NCBI GenBank assembly: GCA_016926255.1
Contig: JAFGOY010000033.1
Location: 186,001-250,000 of the forward strand
Origin: Anaerolineae bacterium
GTDB lineage: Bacteria; Chloroflexota; Anaerolineae; Aggregatilineales; UBA3940
Direction of reading: 5' to 3'
DNA length: 64,000 nucleotides
Within the stretch, counting starts at the first letter, position 1, and each line of letters starts with the position of its first letter. The position numbers and the translations under genes are program-made. Below the pieces are notes generated by a model. The model did not search any database, was not told where the DNA came from, and saw only the letters and a list, made by a program, of their open reading frames with translations. Shown piece by piece: positions 54,209 through 64,000 of this stretch.

Positions 54209-55153
54209 ATGATAATGGTGACCGGGGCAACAGGCTTTGTTGGGAACCGGTTGGTTCGTCGACTGGTGAACGTATCGGGCAACCCGGTGCGCGTCTATCT
54301 GCGCATGGGCAGCGATCTTGAACGGTTGCCGCGCGGGGCGAAGATTCACCTTGTCATGGGTTCCCTGTTCGATCAGGATGCGCTCGAAGCGGCAATGCAA
54401 GGTGTTCATACGGTCTACCACCTCGCGGGAACCGATACGCGCGGTCGCCATGCAAAGCTGCAAGAAGTCGATGTCAGGGGGACTTCGGCGGTTGTCGAGG
54501 CGGCGCTTAATGCCCGTGTTGGCCGGTTGATTTGTCTCAGCCGTGTCGGGGCGGCCCGGTCGTCGGCTTTCCCCACCCTGCGCACCAAAGGCGAAATCGA
54601 AGAGATCATCCGCAGCAGCGGCCTTGCCTATACGATCTTCCAGACGAATGCGCTGTTCGGTGAGAACGACCGGTTCAGCGAGCATATCGCCATGCTGGTT
54701 CAATCGTTCCCCTTCTATTTTGTTCCCGGCGAGGGCAGTCAGGTGCTTCAGCCGCTCTGGGTCGAAGATTTGGTTACCTGCATGACGATGGCGCTCCAGG
54801 ATTTGGACATGATCGACCGGACGATTGCCCTCGGTGGTCCGGAGCTGCTTTCCTACCGTCGGATCGTGATGCGTGTGATGTATGCCATCGGTAAACAGCG
54901 CCCGATTATCGGCGTGCCGCTGCTTGCTCACCGGGTTGTGGCCTGGTACCTGGATGGATTGTTCGCCCGCTGGCCGATCACCGAGCAGTGGACGGAAATG
55001 CTTTCCACTCACCAGACTGCTGAATTAGGTGCCATTGAGCGGAACTTTGGATTCCGGCCTCGTGTATTTGACATGGGCCTGATCGATACCTACCTGAAAG
55101 ACCGGCCTTTCCGGTCGGAAATGCTTCAATACATTTTTTCGGGCCAGTGGTAG
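54209..55153 (+). CDS. atypical extended SDR (NDUFA9-like NAD(P)-binding protein)
   Basis: A 314-residue Rossmann-fold protein. MVTGATGFVGNRL binds NAD(P) and VYHLAGTDTRGR fits the extended SDR layout. The active-site Tyr of YxxxK is replaced: the corresponding stretch is PTLRTKGEIEEII, with the Lys kept but Thr at the Tyr position. This and FYFVPGEG and WVEDLV point to the atypical NDUFA9/complex-I-type subgroup, which often binds without catalysis. It could therefore be a scaffold or an electron-transport accessory. The substrate is unknown. A TATAAT is at 54125-54130. Confidence 0.8.
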   Translation: MIMVTGATGFVGNRLVRRLVNVSGNPVRVYLRMGSDLERLPRGAKIHLVMGSLFDQDALEAAMQGVHTVYHLAGTDTRGRHAKLQEVDVRGTSAVVEAALNARVGRLICLSRVGAARSSAFPTLRTKGEIEEIIRSSGLAYTIFQTNALFGENDRFSEHIAMLVQSFPFYFVPGEGSQVLQPLWVEDLVTCMTMALQDLDMIDRTIALGGPELLSYRRIVMRVMYAIGKQRPIIGVPLLAHRVVAWYLDGLFARWPITEQWTEMLSTHQTAELGAIERNFGFRPRVFDMGLIDTYLKDRPFRSEMLQYIFSGQW

Positions 55154-55265
55154 CCGGGTAGGGGGATGATCTCCGGCTGTCGATGCCCCGGTACTTGTTT
55201 GGGTACCTGTTTACCTCTATGACGCTGCTCGTGCTATACTGCTTGAGTGAAAAAGGATTGGCACT

Positions 55266-56132
55266 ATGATTTCCGATTTGACGATTGCTTTTATTGGTGG
55301 TGGAACGATGGCCGGGGCCATGATCAAGGGCCTCCTTCGTCACGAGTTGATTGACGCGGATCGAATCGTCGTCGCCGAACCTCGCCTCGAACGTGGTCAG
55401 GAACTTCAAGCAACATATGGTGTTCGCTGGACGGAGGGCAACGCTGAAGCCGCCCATGACTGTGATGTGGTCATTCTCGCGGTCAAACCCCAGGTGATGG
55501 CCCAGGTGCTGTCCGACCTGCGTGGTTCGATCCGGACGCGGGCTTTAGTGCTGTCTATTGCCGCCGGTGTGCCGATCAGAACCATCGCCGATGGGCTGGC
55601 GCATGCAGCTGTTGTCCGGGCAATGCCGAACACACCTGCCCAGGTCGGCGAGGGGATCACCGTCTGGACGGCCACTGACAAAGTCACCGAGGCGCAGGTC
55701 TCGCAGACCAATACAATTCTTGGCGCGTTTGGCGAAGTCGTCAACGTCACCAACGAAAGCTTCCTTGATATGGCGACGGCGTTAAGCGGCACCGGCCCGG
55801 CCTATGTATTTCTTTTCATGGAAGCGATGATCGATACCGGTGTCCATCTTGGTTTCTCTCGGCATGTTGCCGAAAAGCTGGTTCTGCAAACGATGCATGG
55901 CACAATCGAGTATGCCCGGCAGTCGCCGCGCCACCCGGCTCGCCTGCGCAACGAAGTCACGTCTCCGGGCGGCACGACCGCCGAGGCGCTCTACCAGTTG
56001 GAAAAAGGCGGCTTGCGGACGGTGATCGCGCGGGGTATTTGGGCTGCGTACCAGCGATCGGTTGCGCTGGGCCAGGGCAACGATTCAACGCCCCGCCTTG
56101 CCGGTCGGTCGCCAGAAGACAATGATAAATAG
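55266..56132 (+). CDS. proC: pyrroline-5-carboxylate reductase
   Basis: A 288-residue enzyme of proline synthesis, reducing pyrroline-5-carboxylate with NAD(P)H. AFIGGGTMAGAMIKGL, VRAMPNTPAQVGEG and the C-terminal signature LSGTGPAYVFLFMEAM and VTSPGGTTAEAL confirm the family. The length is normal. AAAAAGG precedes the ATG at 55266 and a TATACT (55235-55240) may be its -10 box. The C-terminus extends about 20 residues past the usual end (RSVALGQG...). Confidence 0.95.
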   Translation: MISDLTIAFIGGGTMAGAMIKGLLRHELIDADRIVVAEPRLERGQELQATYGVRWTEGNAEAAHDCDVVILAVKPQVMAQVLSDLRGSIRTRALVLSIAAGVPIRTIADGLAHAAVVRAMPNTPAQVGEGITVWTATDKVTEAQVSQTNTILGAFGEVVNVTNESFLDMATALSGTGPAYVFLFMEAMIDTGVHLGFSRHVAEKLVLQTMHGTIEYARQSPRHPARLRNEVTSPGGTTAEALYQLEKGGLRTVIARGIWAAYQRSVALGQGNDSTPRLAGRSPEDNDK

Positions 56133-56176
56133 GACGCATACGTAACGGGTTTTTTGAGGAGAAGAAGGGGGATTAG

Positions 56177-57907
56177 ATGCGTATCAAGAACTTCCCACGA
56201 GGATTGATGATCGGGGTGGCGGTCAGTGCTCTGACCTTTCTATTGTTGAACATCGGGGGAGGGCTGGATATCGCTGTTGCCCAGGACGACGATGACGCAA
56301 CGCCGGTTCCAACCGAGACGCCGCTTCCCACCGAAACGATGACACCCACCCCACTGCCGACTCTTGAGCTGTCCGCCGTGACAGAGTTGGTGCCCGATGG
56401 TGACCTGAATGGCAACGGAATGATCAATCCGGGGGATACCGTTCAGTACAGCCTGATGCTGGCGAATGAGGGCGAACCATCTGGCCCGGTCGAGGTTGTC
56501 GTCAATTTCGATAAAAGCTTTGTCAGTGGTGTATCCGCTATTTCCGAAGGTGGTACCGCCGATGAAGGACTGGTTCACTGGGATTTGGCAAGCGTAGCCA
56601 CCGGTGAAGTGCTCGACCTCAGCTTCCAGGTTTCTTTGAAGCGTCTCTTCCCTCCTGGTCGCACACAGGTGACCGGTGCAGCGCTGGTGCGTGCTGGCGC
56701 GGTTGAGATTGCCCGAACGGGTATCCCGGCCTATGAAGTGGATGGGCCGAGCCTCACGATCGTTGGCGTCGATCAGGAAATGATCACCGACGCGAACTCA
56801 AACGGTCGCATCGATCCCGGCGATACGGTGCGTTTCACCATCTCCTATCAAAACTCGGGTGGTGGCCCATCGCAGGAAGCGACCATCGTCGCTGCCTACC
56901 CGGTTGATTTCACCCGTGAGATCGCCAGCAACCCTGATAACGGTACGCCTGGTGATGGCACGCTGTCCTGGTTCGTGGGATCGGTCCCCGCCGATGATGA
57001 AGTCAAATCAGTGCAGTTCTCGGTAGCCCTGGGCGATGAGTTCCCCGCTGATACATCTACCTACGATTTGGACGTCATGATCAACGGGGCAAGTGGTGTT
57101 CTTGACCGGAGCGCTGCCAGCGTGAAAGTGTCCGGCCCGAACTTGAGCATAACTGGCAGTTATGAATTCCTTGTCGATCAGGCGGACGACGGGATGCTTG
57201 ATTCGGGCGATCAGTTGGTGATTAAAATCAACTATGAGAATATCGGTACTGATGCAGCTTCAAACGTCGTCTTGAAGGCTTCTTACAACCAGTCGATACT
57301 GGAAGTCTCGAATATCCTGGCGGACGGTGTTCAGGACGCGGAAGCGGGTACCATCACCTGGACATTACCGGCTCTTGACGCCGGTGTCTCTGGCGAGGTG
57401 ACCTTTGTCGCCGATGTGGCCGAACTGGCACTCGGTACGCAGTTGGTCAGAATCGATCTGGTAGTCACCAGTGATACGACTGCGCCACCGGGCATTCAAT
57501 TAGACCTCCCGGTAGAACTGCCCACACCAACCGTCGAAGCCAGCCCGACGCCTGAGCCGCTCTATTCAGAAGTCAAGCCTGCGCAGGGATCGGGTATTCT
57601 GGGCGGTAACGCGGTGGCGATGCTCGTCGGCGCGTTCCTCTTCTTGAGTCTGTTGTCGCTGGTTTTCGTCGCTTCGCGCGTGCTGCCTGGGTCGGCCCAG
57701 GAGCGCGCTGAGATGCTCGATACCGAGGAAGAGCAGGCGGCCCACCGAAGGATGGTCCGCGAACTGATCGAAGGTGTTGTTCTGACGGCGATCCTCTTCT
57801 CGGTGATGGTTCTTGGCTTGCAGAATGCACTTGACCAGGACTCGGTCAACTCCATTATCGCCGGTATTGTTGGGTATGTCGCCGGACGTGTGTCGAGCCA
57901 GAAGTAA
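56177..57907 (+). CDS. exported DUF11-repeat protein with calcium-loop-like motifs and two C-terminal membrane helices
   Basis: A 576-residue surface protein. A signal peptide (about 1-35) is followed by an acidic and Pro/Thr-rich linker, three DUF11-like repeats of about 129 residues (64-192, 192-321, 321-450), a second Pro/Thr linker and two transmembrane helices (about 478-498 and 528-548). Each repeat opens with a dockerin/EF-hand-like loop: DLNGNGMINPGD at 76, DANSNGRIDPGD at 205, DQADDGMLDSGD at 334. This indicates Ca2+-dependent folding. A strong Shine-Dalgarno (AAGGGGG) precedes the ATG. It is probably an envelope-attached adhesin or scaffold, with function unproven. Confidence 0.85.
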   Translation: MRIKNFPRGLMIGVAVSALTFLLLNIGGGLDIAVAQDDDDATPVPTETPLPTETMTPTPLPTLELSAVTELVPDGDLNGNGMINPGDTVQYSLMLANEGEPSGPVEVVVNFDKSFVSGVSAISEGGTADEGLVHWDLASVATGEVLDLSFQVSLKRLFPPGRTQVTGAALVRAGAVEIARTGIPAYEVDGPSLTIVGVDQEMITDANSNGRIDPGDTVRFTISYQNSGGGPSQEATIVAAYPVDFTREIASNPDNGTPGDGTLSWFVGSVPADDEVKSVQFSVALGDEFPADTSTYDLDVMINGASGVLDRSAASVKVSGPNLSITGSYEFLVDQADDGMLDSGDQLVIKINYENIGTDAASNVVLKASYNQSILEVSNILADGVQDAEAGTITWTLPALDAGVSGEVTFVADVAELALGTQLVRIDLVVTSDTTAPPGIQLDLPVELPTPTVEASPTPEPLYSEVKPAQGSGILGGNAVAMLVGAFLFLSLLSLVFVASRVLPGSAQERAEMLDTEEEQAAHRRMVRELIEGVVLTAILFSVMVLGLQNALDQDSVNSIIAGIVGYVAGRVSSQK

Positions 57908-57928
57908 CAAAATGCAGTATTGATGATC

Positions 57929-57955
57929 CCCGGCTGCTGGCAATTAGCAGCCGGG
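57929..57955 (+). terminator. terminator after the DUF11 gene
   Basis: Perfect 10-bp stem CCCGGCTGCT/AGCAGCCGGG with a 7-nt loop, followed by TTTCCATTT. It lies 21 nt after the stop codon, so the atp genes need their own promoter. Confidence 0.75.
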
Positions 57956-58350
57956 TTTCCATTTCGGTATCTTTAGTGCAGTGCGCGGGGCATCTGCCCG
58001 TTGTGGTAGAATTGCTTCCGCACCGGTAGAATTCAATGTTGTCGCCAGGTAAAAATGGTGCATTAATCAGGGATTATAGAATCTTTAGAATTTAATAAGG
58101 CAATCATGTTCAGCCCCAACAAAAACCAACACTCCTATTAATCAGACGCAGTCTGATTGACGATGGCCTGGGGTGGGGGTGAAAGTACCGCTGTCCATTG
58201 CCCAACTATTTTCTAAAACCTCACTCAGCCCTGAATGTCATCGTGAAACCTTGCGACAGGTTGGCCTGTTTGCATTGCCTGTAACGTGATTAGTAGATCG
58301 CGCCGGATTAACACATCCTGTCGTATGGATGTCTGTCAGAGGTGGTACTA
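57956..58350. other. intergenic region between DUF11 gene and atpA, with a repeat module
   Basis: About 395 bp without a gene. At 58140-58158 a perfect palindrome AATCAGAC/GTCTGATT (loop GCA) is followed by GACGATGG, the same arrangement as at 39805-39831. GGTAGAATT occurs twice (about 58013 and 58025). An AT-rich stretch lies at 58060-58110. A promoter for atpA must be here, but I see no clear -35/-10 pair. Confidence 0.55.
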
Positions 58351-60092
58351 ATGTGTGCTGAAATCAGTAAAGACCTTGAGAACATACTGAAACAACAGAT
58401 CGAGGCGTTTACACCGTCCCTCGAAGTCGAGAACGTCGGTACAGTTATCGAAATCGGTGACGGTATCGCCCGCGTTGATGGATTGGCCGGTGTGAAGAGC
58501 CAGGAGCTTGTCGAATTTGTCAACGGTGCGCTGGGTATGGCGCTGAACCTGGAGGAAAACCAGGTCGGGATCATCGTCATGGGTGACTACACCGATATCC
58601 CCGAAGGGAGCCGTGTCCGTGCATTGGGGCGCGTTGCCGCGGTCCCGGTTGGCGACAGCTTGGTTGGCCGAGTCATCAATCCGCTGGGTGAACCGCTCGA
58701 TGGGCGGGGCGCGCTTGGCTATGAAACGTTTCGGGAAGTCGAGCGGCTCGCCCCCGGCGTCATCGAACGCCAGGACGTTCATCGCCCGATTCAGACCGGG
58801 ATCAAAGCCATTGATGCGATGTTCCCCATCGGGCGCGGCCAGCGCCAGTTGATCATCGGCGACCGCCAGACCGGTAAAACGGCTATAGCCATCGACACGA
58901 TCATCAACCAGAAAAACGAAGATGTGATCTGCATTTATGTCGCTATCGGCCAGAAGCGTGCTCAGGTCGCCCGTGTCGTTTCCACGCTTGAACAATACGG
59001 CGCGTTGAGCCATACGGTTATCGTCAACGCTTCCGCCTCCGACTCGGCGGCTTTGCAATATATTGCGCCCTATGCCGGTTGCGCGATTGGCGAATACTTC
59101 ATGGAAAACGGGAAGCATGCGCTGGTTGTCTACGATGACCTGACCAAACATGCCTGGGCATATCGTGAGGTAAGTCTCTTGCTTCGCCGTCCACCCGGTC
59201 GTGAAGCCTATCCGGGCGATCTCTTTTATCTGCACTCCCGCCTGCTCGAACGCGCCGCCCAGCTTTCCGACGAGCGGGGTGGAGGGAGCCTGACTGCCCT
59301 GCCGATCATCGAGACACAGCTTGGTGACATCTCGGCCTATGTGCCGACCAATGTCATCTCGATCACCGATGGGCAGATATACCTCGAAACCGATTTGTTC
59401 AATGCCGGTATCCGCCCGGCGATCAATACCGGCCTGTCGGTCAGCCGGGTTGGTGGCGCAGCCCAAAAACCAATAATGAAAAGCGTCGCGGGCGAGCTTC
59501 GTCTGGAGATGGCCCGTTTCCGTGAGCTGGCAGCCTACGCCCAGTTTGGTTCTGAACTGGATAAAGAAACCCAGCAGCGTCTGGAACGTGGACGCCGTTT
59601 GAGCGAACTGCTCAAGCAGGTGCAGTATGAACCCCTCAGCCTGGCTGAGCAGGTGATGGTAATTTATGCCGGAACACATGGCTGGCTCGATAAAATTCCG
59701 GTGCCCTCAACTGTTCACATCGGGGGGTACGCGTTGACGAAGTCTTTGCCGCAAAGTGTGACGATGGCTATCCCGAATTTCGCCAGTCTGCTGAAAAACG
59801 GAGATATCAAAACCAGGGTCCCGGTAAATCTGGTCCGAGCATGGGAATCGGAGTTCCTGAGTTGGATCCGCGACCGTCACCCCGATTTTCTTGAAGAACT
59901 CGCCAAACATGCTGACGAAAAAGTTCAGGGCGATCTCCGGGATCAGTTGGACGGCTACCTGGAGACCTTCGACAAAGAATGGGGTGAAAAAGCCATTCTT
60001 CAGAACCCCGATGAGTTTGAACCGGAGATCCGCCAGACGTTCGACGATCTGGTTGCTAAAAACGGTGTAAGTAAAGGCGATAGCGAGGCGTA

Positions 60093-60093
<1 letters not shown>
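58351..60093 (+). CDS. atpA: F1-ATP synthase subunit alpha with insertion and C-terminal extension
   Basis: A 580-residue alpha subunit (usual length about 500-510). The Walker A GDRQTGKT (170-177), the segment [18 protein letters not shown] and the catalytic-site Arg in SVSRVGGAA (about 366) are conserved, so it should work in F1. Between IPVP (about 451) and [11 protein letters not shown] (about 492) about 40 extra residues interrupt the C-terminal helical domain, and the chain continues about 35 residues past the usual end. The ATG at 58351 has AGAGG eight bases upstream. Stop and next start overlap (TAATG). The insertion faces the bottom of F1, if the fold is normal. Confidence 0.93.
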
Positions 60094-62398
<2,305 letters not shown>

Positions 62399-62422
62399 GC
62401 CGGTTTTTAGGGGAAATCTGCA

Positions 62423-62908
62423 ATGCCCATGAAATGTCAGATAGTGACGCAGGAGCGGCTGGTTTTTGAAGGCGAGATCGATAGCATCATCGTGCGGAAT
62501 GAACGTGGTGAAATGTGCATCCTGCCCGGCCACGAACCGTTGATTTCTGTGCTGACAATCGACGCGCTGCGGCTGCGTCACGATGGTGAGGAAGAATTGT
62601 ATGCCATCGGCGGCGGCATTATCAAGGTCGATGGTGATTCAGTCGTCATTCTGGCTAATACTGCCGAAGCTGCCTATGAGATCGATACCGTTCGGGCCGA
62701 GGAAGCTCGTAAGCGCTCGCTGGCTGCCATCGAGCGGATCGAGGGAATGCGAACCAGGCAGGTTAAGGACATCTCGGAAGAGGCCGATCGAATCCAGCGA
62801 GAGCGGGATGCCCATAACGCGGCCCGTCGGCGGGCGCTGGTCCGTCTTGCCGTTGCCAGGAAAGCTGATGGAAACGCGGCGTCTGTAGAGAATGAGCGGC
62901 GAGTGTAA
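62423..62908 (+). CDS. atpC: F1-ATP synthase subunit epsilon
   Basis: A 161-residue epsilon subunit, about 25 residues longer than usual because the C-terminal helical part is extended and very charged. The N-terminal beta sandwich has LVFEGEIDSIIVRNERGEMCILPGHEPLI, here given in parts: LVFEGEID and LPGHEPLI. GGGIIKVDGDSVVILAN follows. Helix residues (EEARKRSLAAIERIEG) may regulate ATP hydrolysis. AGGGGAAATC precedes the ATG at 62423. It is the last atp gene of this cluster. Confidence 0.93.
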   Translation: MPMKCQIVTQERLVFEGEIDSIIVRNERGEMCILPGHEPLISVLTIDALRLRHDGEEELYAIGGGIIKVDGDSVVILANTAEAAYEIDTVRAEEARKRSLAAIERIEGMRTRQVKDISEEADRIQRERDAHNAARRRALVRLAVARKADGNAASVENERRV

Positions 62909-62977
62909 TCACCGCTTTCTTGTACAAGGGAAAATCGAGGTTGTTGCCAGTTTACTCACGCGAAAGGGCGAAAACAC

Positions 62978-63979
62978 ATGTTTGCTAGGCGCTTAGGGAT
63001 CGACCTCGGAACTGTCAATGTTACCGTTGCTGAACGTGAACAGGTGCTGCTTCACGAGCCGGGGATCGTTGCGATTACCATCGAGGAAGAAAAGATCGTC
63101 GCAATTGGGCAGGAAGCGCGCGATATGTATGGCCGTACCCCCGAATCTATCGAAGTGATACGGCCAATGAGCGATGGGGTTATCGCCGATTACGAGGTTA
63201 CCGAGGCGATGCTGCGCTATTTTATCGACAAAGTGATCGGCGGTCTGCGCATATTCAAGCCAATCGTCATGATCACCGTGCCCTATGGCGTGACCAGTGT
63301 TGAGCGGAGGGCGGTTCACGAAGCCGTGATCCAGGCCGGTGCAAAAGAAGTCCATCTGATCCCGGAGCCATTGGCTGCGGGGATTGGCGTCGGCCTGCCA
63401 ATTGACACGCCAACCGGAAACCTGGTTGTCAACATCGGCGGGGGAACAAGTGAAGCGGCAGTCGTCGCAATGAACGGCATTGTCGCCGCCGACTCAGTTC
63501 GGGTTGGTGGTGTTCGTCTCGACGAAGCCATCGTCAACTATGTTCGCAGGAAATACAATCTGGTCATCGGCGACATGACCGCCGAGTTGGCAAAAGTCAA
63601 TGTCGGTGCGGCGGCGGATATCGGCGAAGAAATGCGGATGGAAATCCAGGGGCGCGATCAGGTGGATGGCCTGCCTAAAATGATGACGGTCACCACCAGC
63701 GAGATCATCGAAGCCCTGCAAGAACCCCTGTCCCTGATCGCCGGGGTGGTGAAGAAGGTTCTCGAACGTACCCCGCCGGAGCTTGCTTCCGACATCATTG
63801 ACCGGGGCATGGTTTTGACCGGTGGCTCTGCGCTCTTGCGCGGGATCGACGTTTATCTGACGAAAGAAACCAACGTCCCCGCGTTTCTGGCCGATGATCC
63901 TGTCGGGGCGTCTGCTCTGGGTGCGTCTCGCGGGCTCGAACGCCTCGACGCGTTGCAGCGTTCGGTGCCCGGCATTTAG
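62978..63979 (+). CDS. mreB: MreB-like actin homologue
   Basis: A 333-residue actin-fold protein. The phosphate-1 loop is GIDLGTVNVTVAE, the phosphate-2 loop NIGGGTSEAAVVA and the adenosine loop TGGSALLRGID; EPLAAGIGVGLPID is the connecting segment. It would polymerise into filaments and guide cell-wall synthesis, consistent with MltG in the window. No mreC, mreD or rodA are visible in the few bases after it. The ATG at 62978 has a weak GAAAGGGCG upstream. About 69 nt separate it from atpC, so it may be a separate unit. Confidence 0.93.
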   Translation: MFARRLGIDLGTVNVTVAEREQVLLHEPGIVAITIEEEKIVAIGQEARDMYGRTPESIEVIRPMSDGVIADYEVTEAMLRYFIDKVIGGLRIFKPIVMITVPYGVTSVERRAVHEAVIQAGAKEVHLIPEPLAAGIGVGLPIDTPTGNLVVNIGGGTSEAAVVAMNGIVAADSVRVGGVRLDEAIVNYVRRKYNLVIGDMTAELAKVNVGAAADIGEEMRMEIQGRDQVDGLPKMMTVTTSEIIEALQEPLSLIAGVVKKVLERTPPELASDIIDRGMVLTGGSALLRGIDVYLTKETNVPAFLADDPVGASALGASRGLERLDALQRSVPGI

Positions 63980-64000
63980 ATCAGGGCGATGGCCCAAAGC

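Noticed and set aside
53979-54230. Upstream extension of the FabH frame
   Set aside because: It would overlap the divergent SDR gene and its promoter; the FabH fold starts after the ATG at 53978.

Overview
The window looks like a chromosomal segment of a member of the Chloroflexota, most likely Anaerolineae or a close relative. This is judged from the combination of families: a RsbU/RsbW/RsbV partner-switching operon with multi-GAF phosphatase, a membrane-anchored baseplate J/gp47-like protein next to MltG and RuvX, YfhO and GT-C membrane glycosyltransferases, DUF11 surface proteins with Pro/Thr linkers, and an NrtR-pncB pair. No rRNA or taxonomic marker was searched, so this is an inference. 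Coding density is high, there is one tRNA gene, and I see no CRISPR array, prophage, integrase or transposase.

Layout. 1-996: the N-terminal part of an S41 (CtpA-type) peptidase, cut by the window edge. 1146-6352: a four-gene partner-switching operon (STAS antagonist, fused HATPase-STAS, membrane-anchored HATPase, membrane-anchored GAF-SpoIIE phosphatase). 6409-11626: 6-phosphofructokinase, a beta-lactamase-fold serine hydrolase, a Nudix hydrolase and a beta-propeller lipoprotein. 11714-12176: an SCP2 protein and tRNA-Pro(GGG) sharing a bidirectional terminator. 12219-26537: a surface-polysaccharide region on the minus strand (GT-C transferase, O-antigen-ligase-like protein, YfhO, GT4, GT2, then phosphomannomutase, GDP-mannose dehydratase and its reductase, which would make GDP-D-rhamnose), interrupted by an S1-domain protein and TatD. 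26697-32965: a methyl-cycle and nucleoside-salvage group (ahcY, GNAT, methyltransferase, PfkB kinase, two unknown small proteins, mtnA). 33149-38206: aspartate racemase, radical SAM protein, pyrimidine-nucleoside phosphorylase, an ICMT-like membrane methyltransferase and an NrtR-type regulator. 38264-39664: pncB. 39940-44215: an orphan ABC-type binding lipoprotein, mltG, ruvX and a gp47-like protein. 44549-50109: alaS and a large GT39-like protein. 50215-57907: flavodoxin, LysE exporter, SppA, FabH, atypical SDR, proC and a DUF11 membrane protein. 58351-62908: atpAGDC (F1 only). 62978-63979: mreB.

The most unusual non-genic structure is a family of modular palindromic repeats that occupies almost every longer intergenic gap: back-to-back short hairpins with GCA, GTA or TCC loops, bracketed by C-run/G-run arms. 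Two near-identical 51-bp copies flank alaS in the same orientation, a dense array fills 39717-39943, and another (40851-41036) runs up to the first codons of a lipoprotein gene.

The most interesting protein-level features are the kinase-antagonist fusion in the partner-switching operon, an insertion of about 40 residues plus a C-terminal extension in AtpA, an F1 operon without delta or Fo genes beside it, a FabH with a basic C-terminal tail, a long acidic tail on the S1 protein, a DUF11 protein whose three calcium-loop-like repeats are spaced exactly 129 residues apart, and two uncharacterised genes translationally coupled to mtnA.
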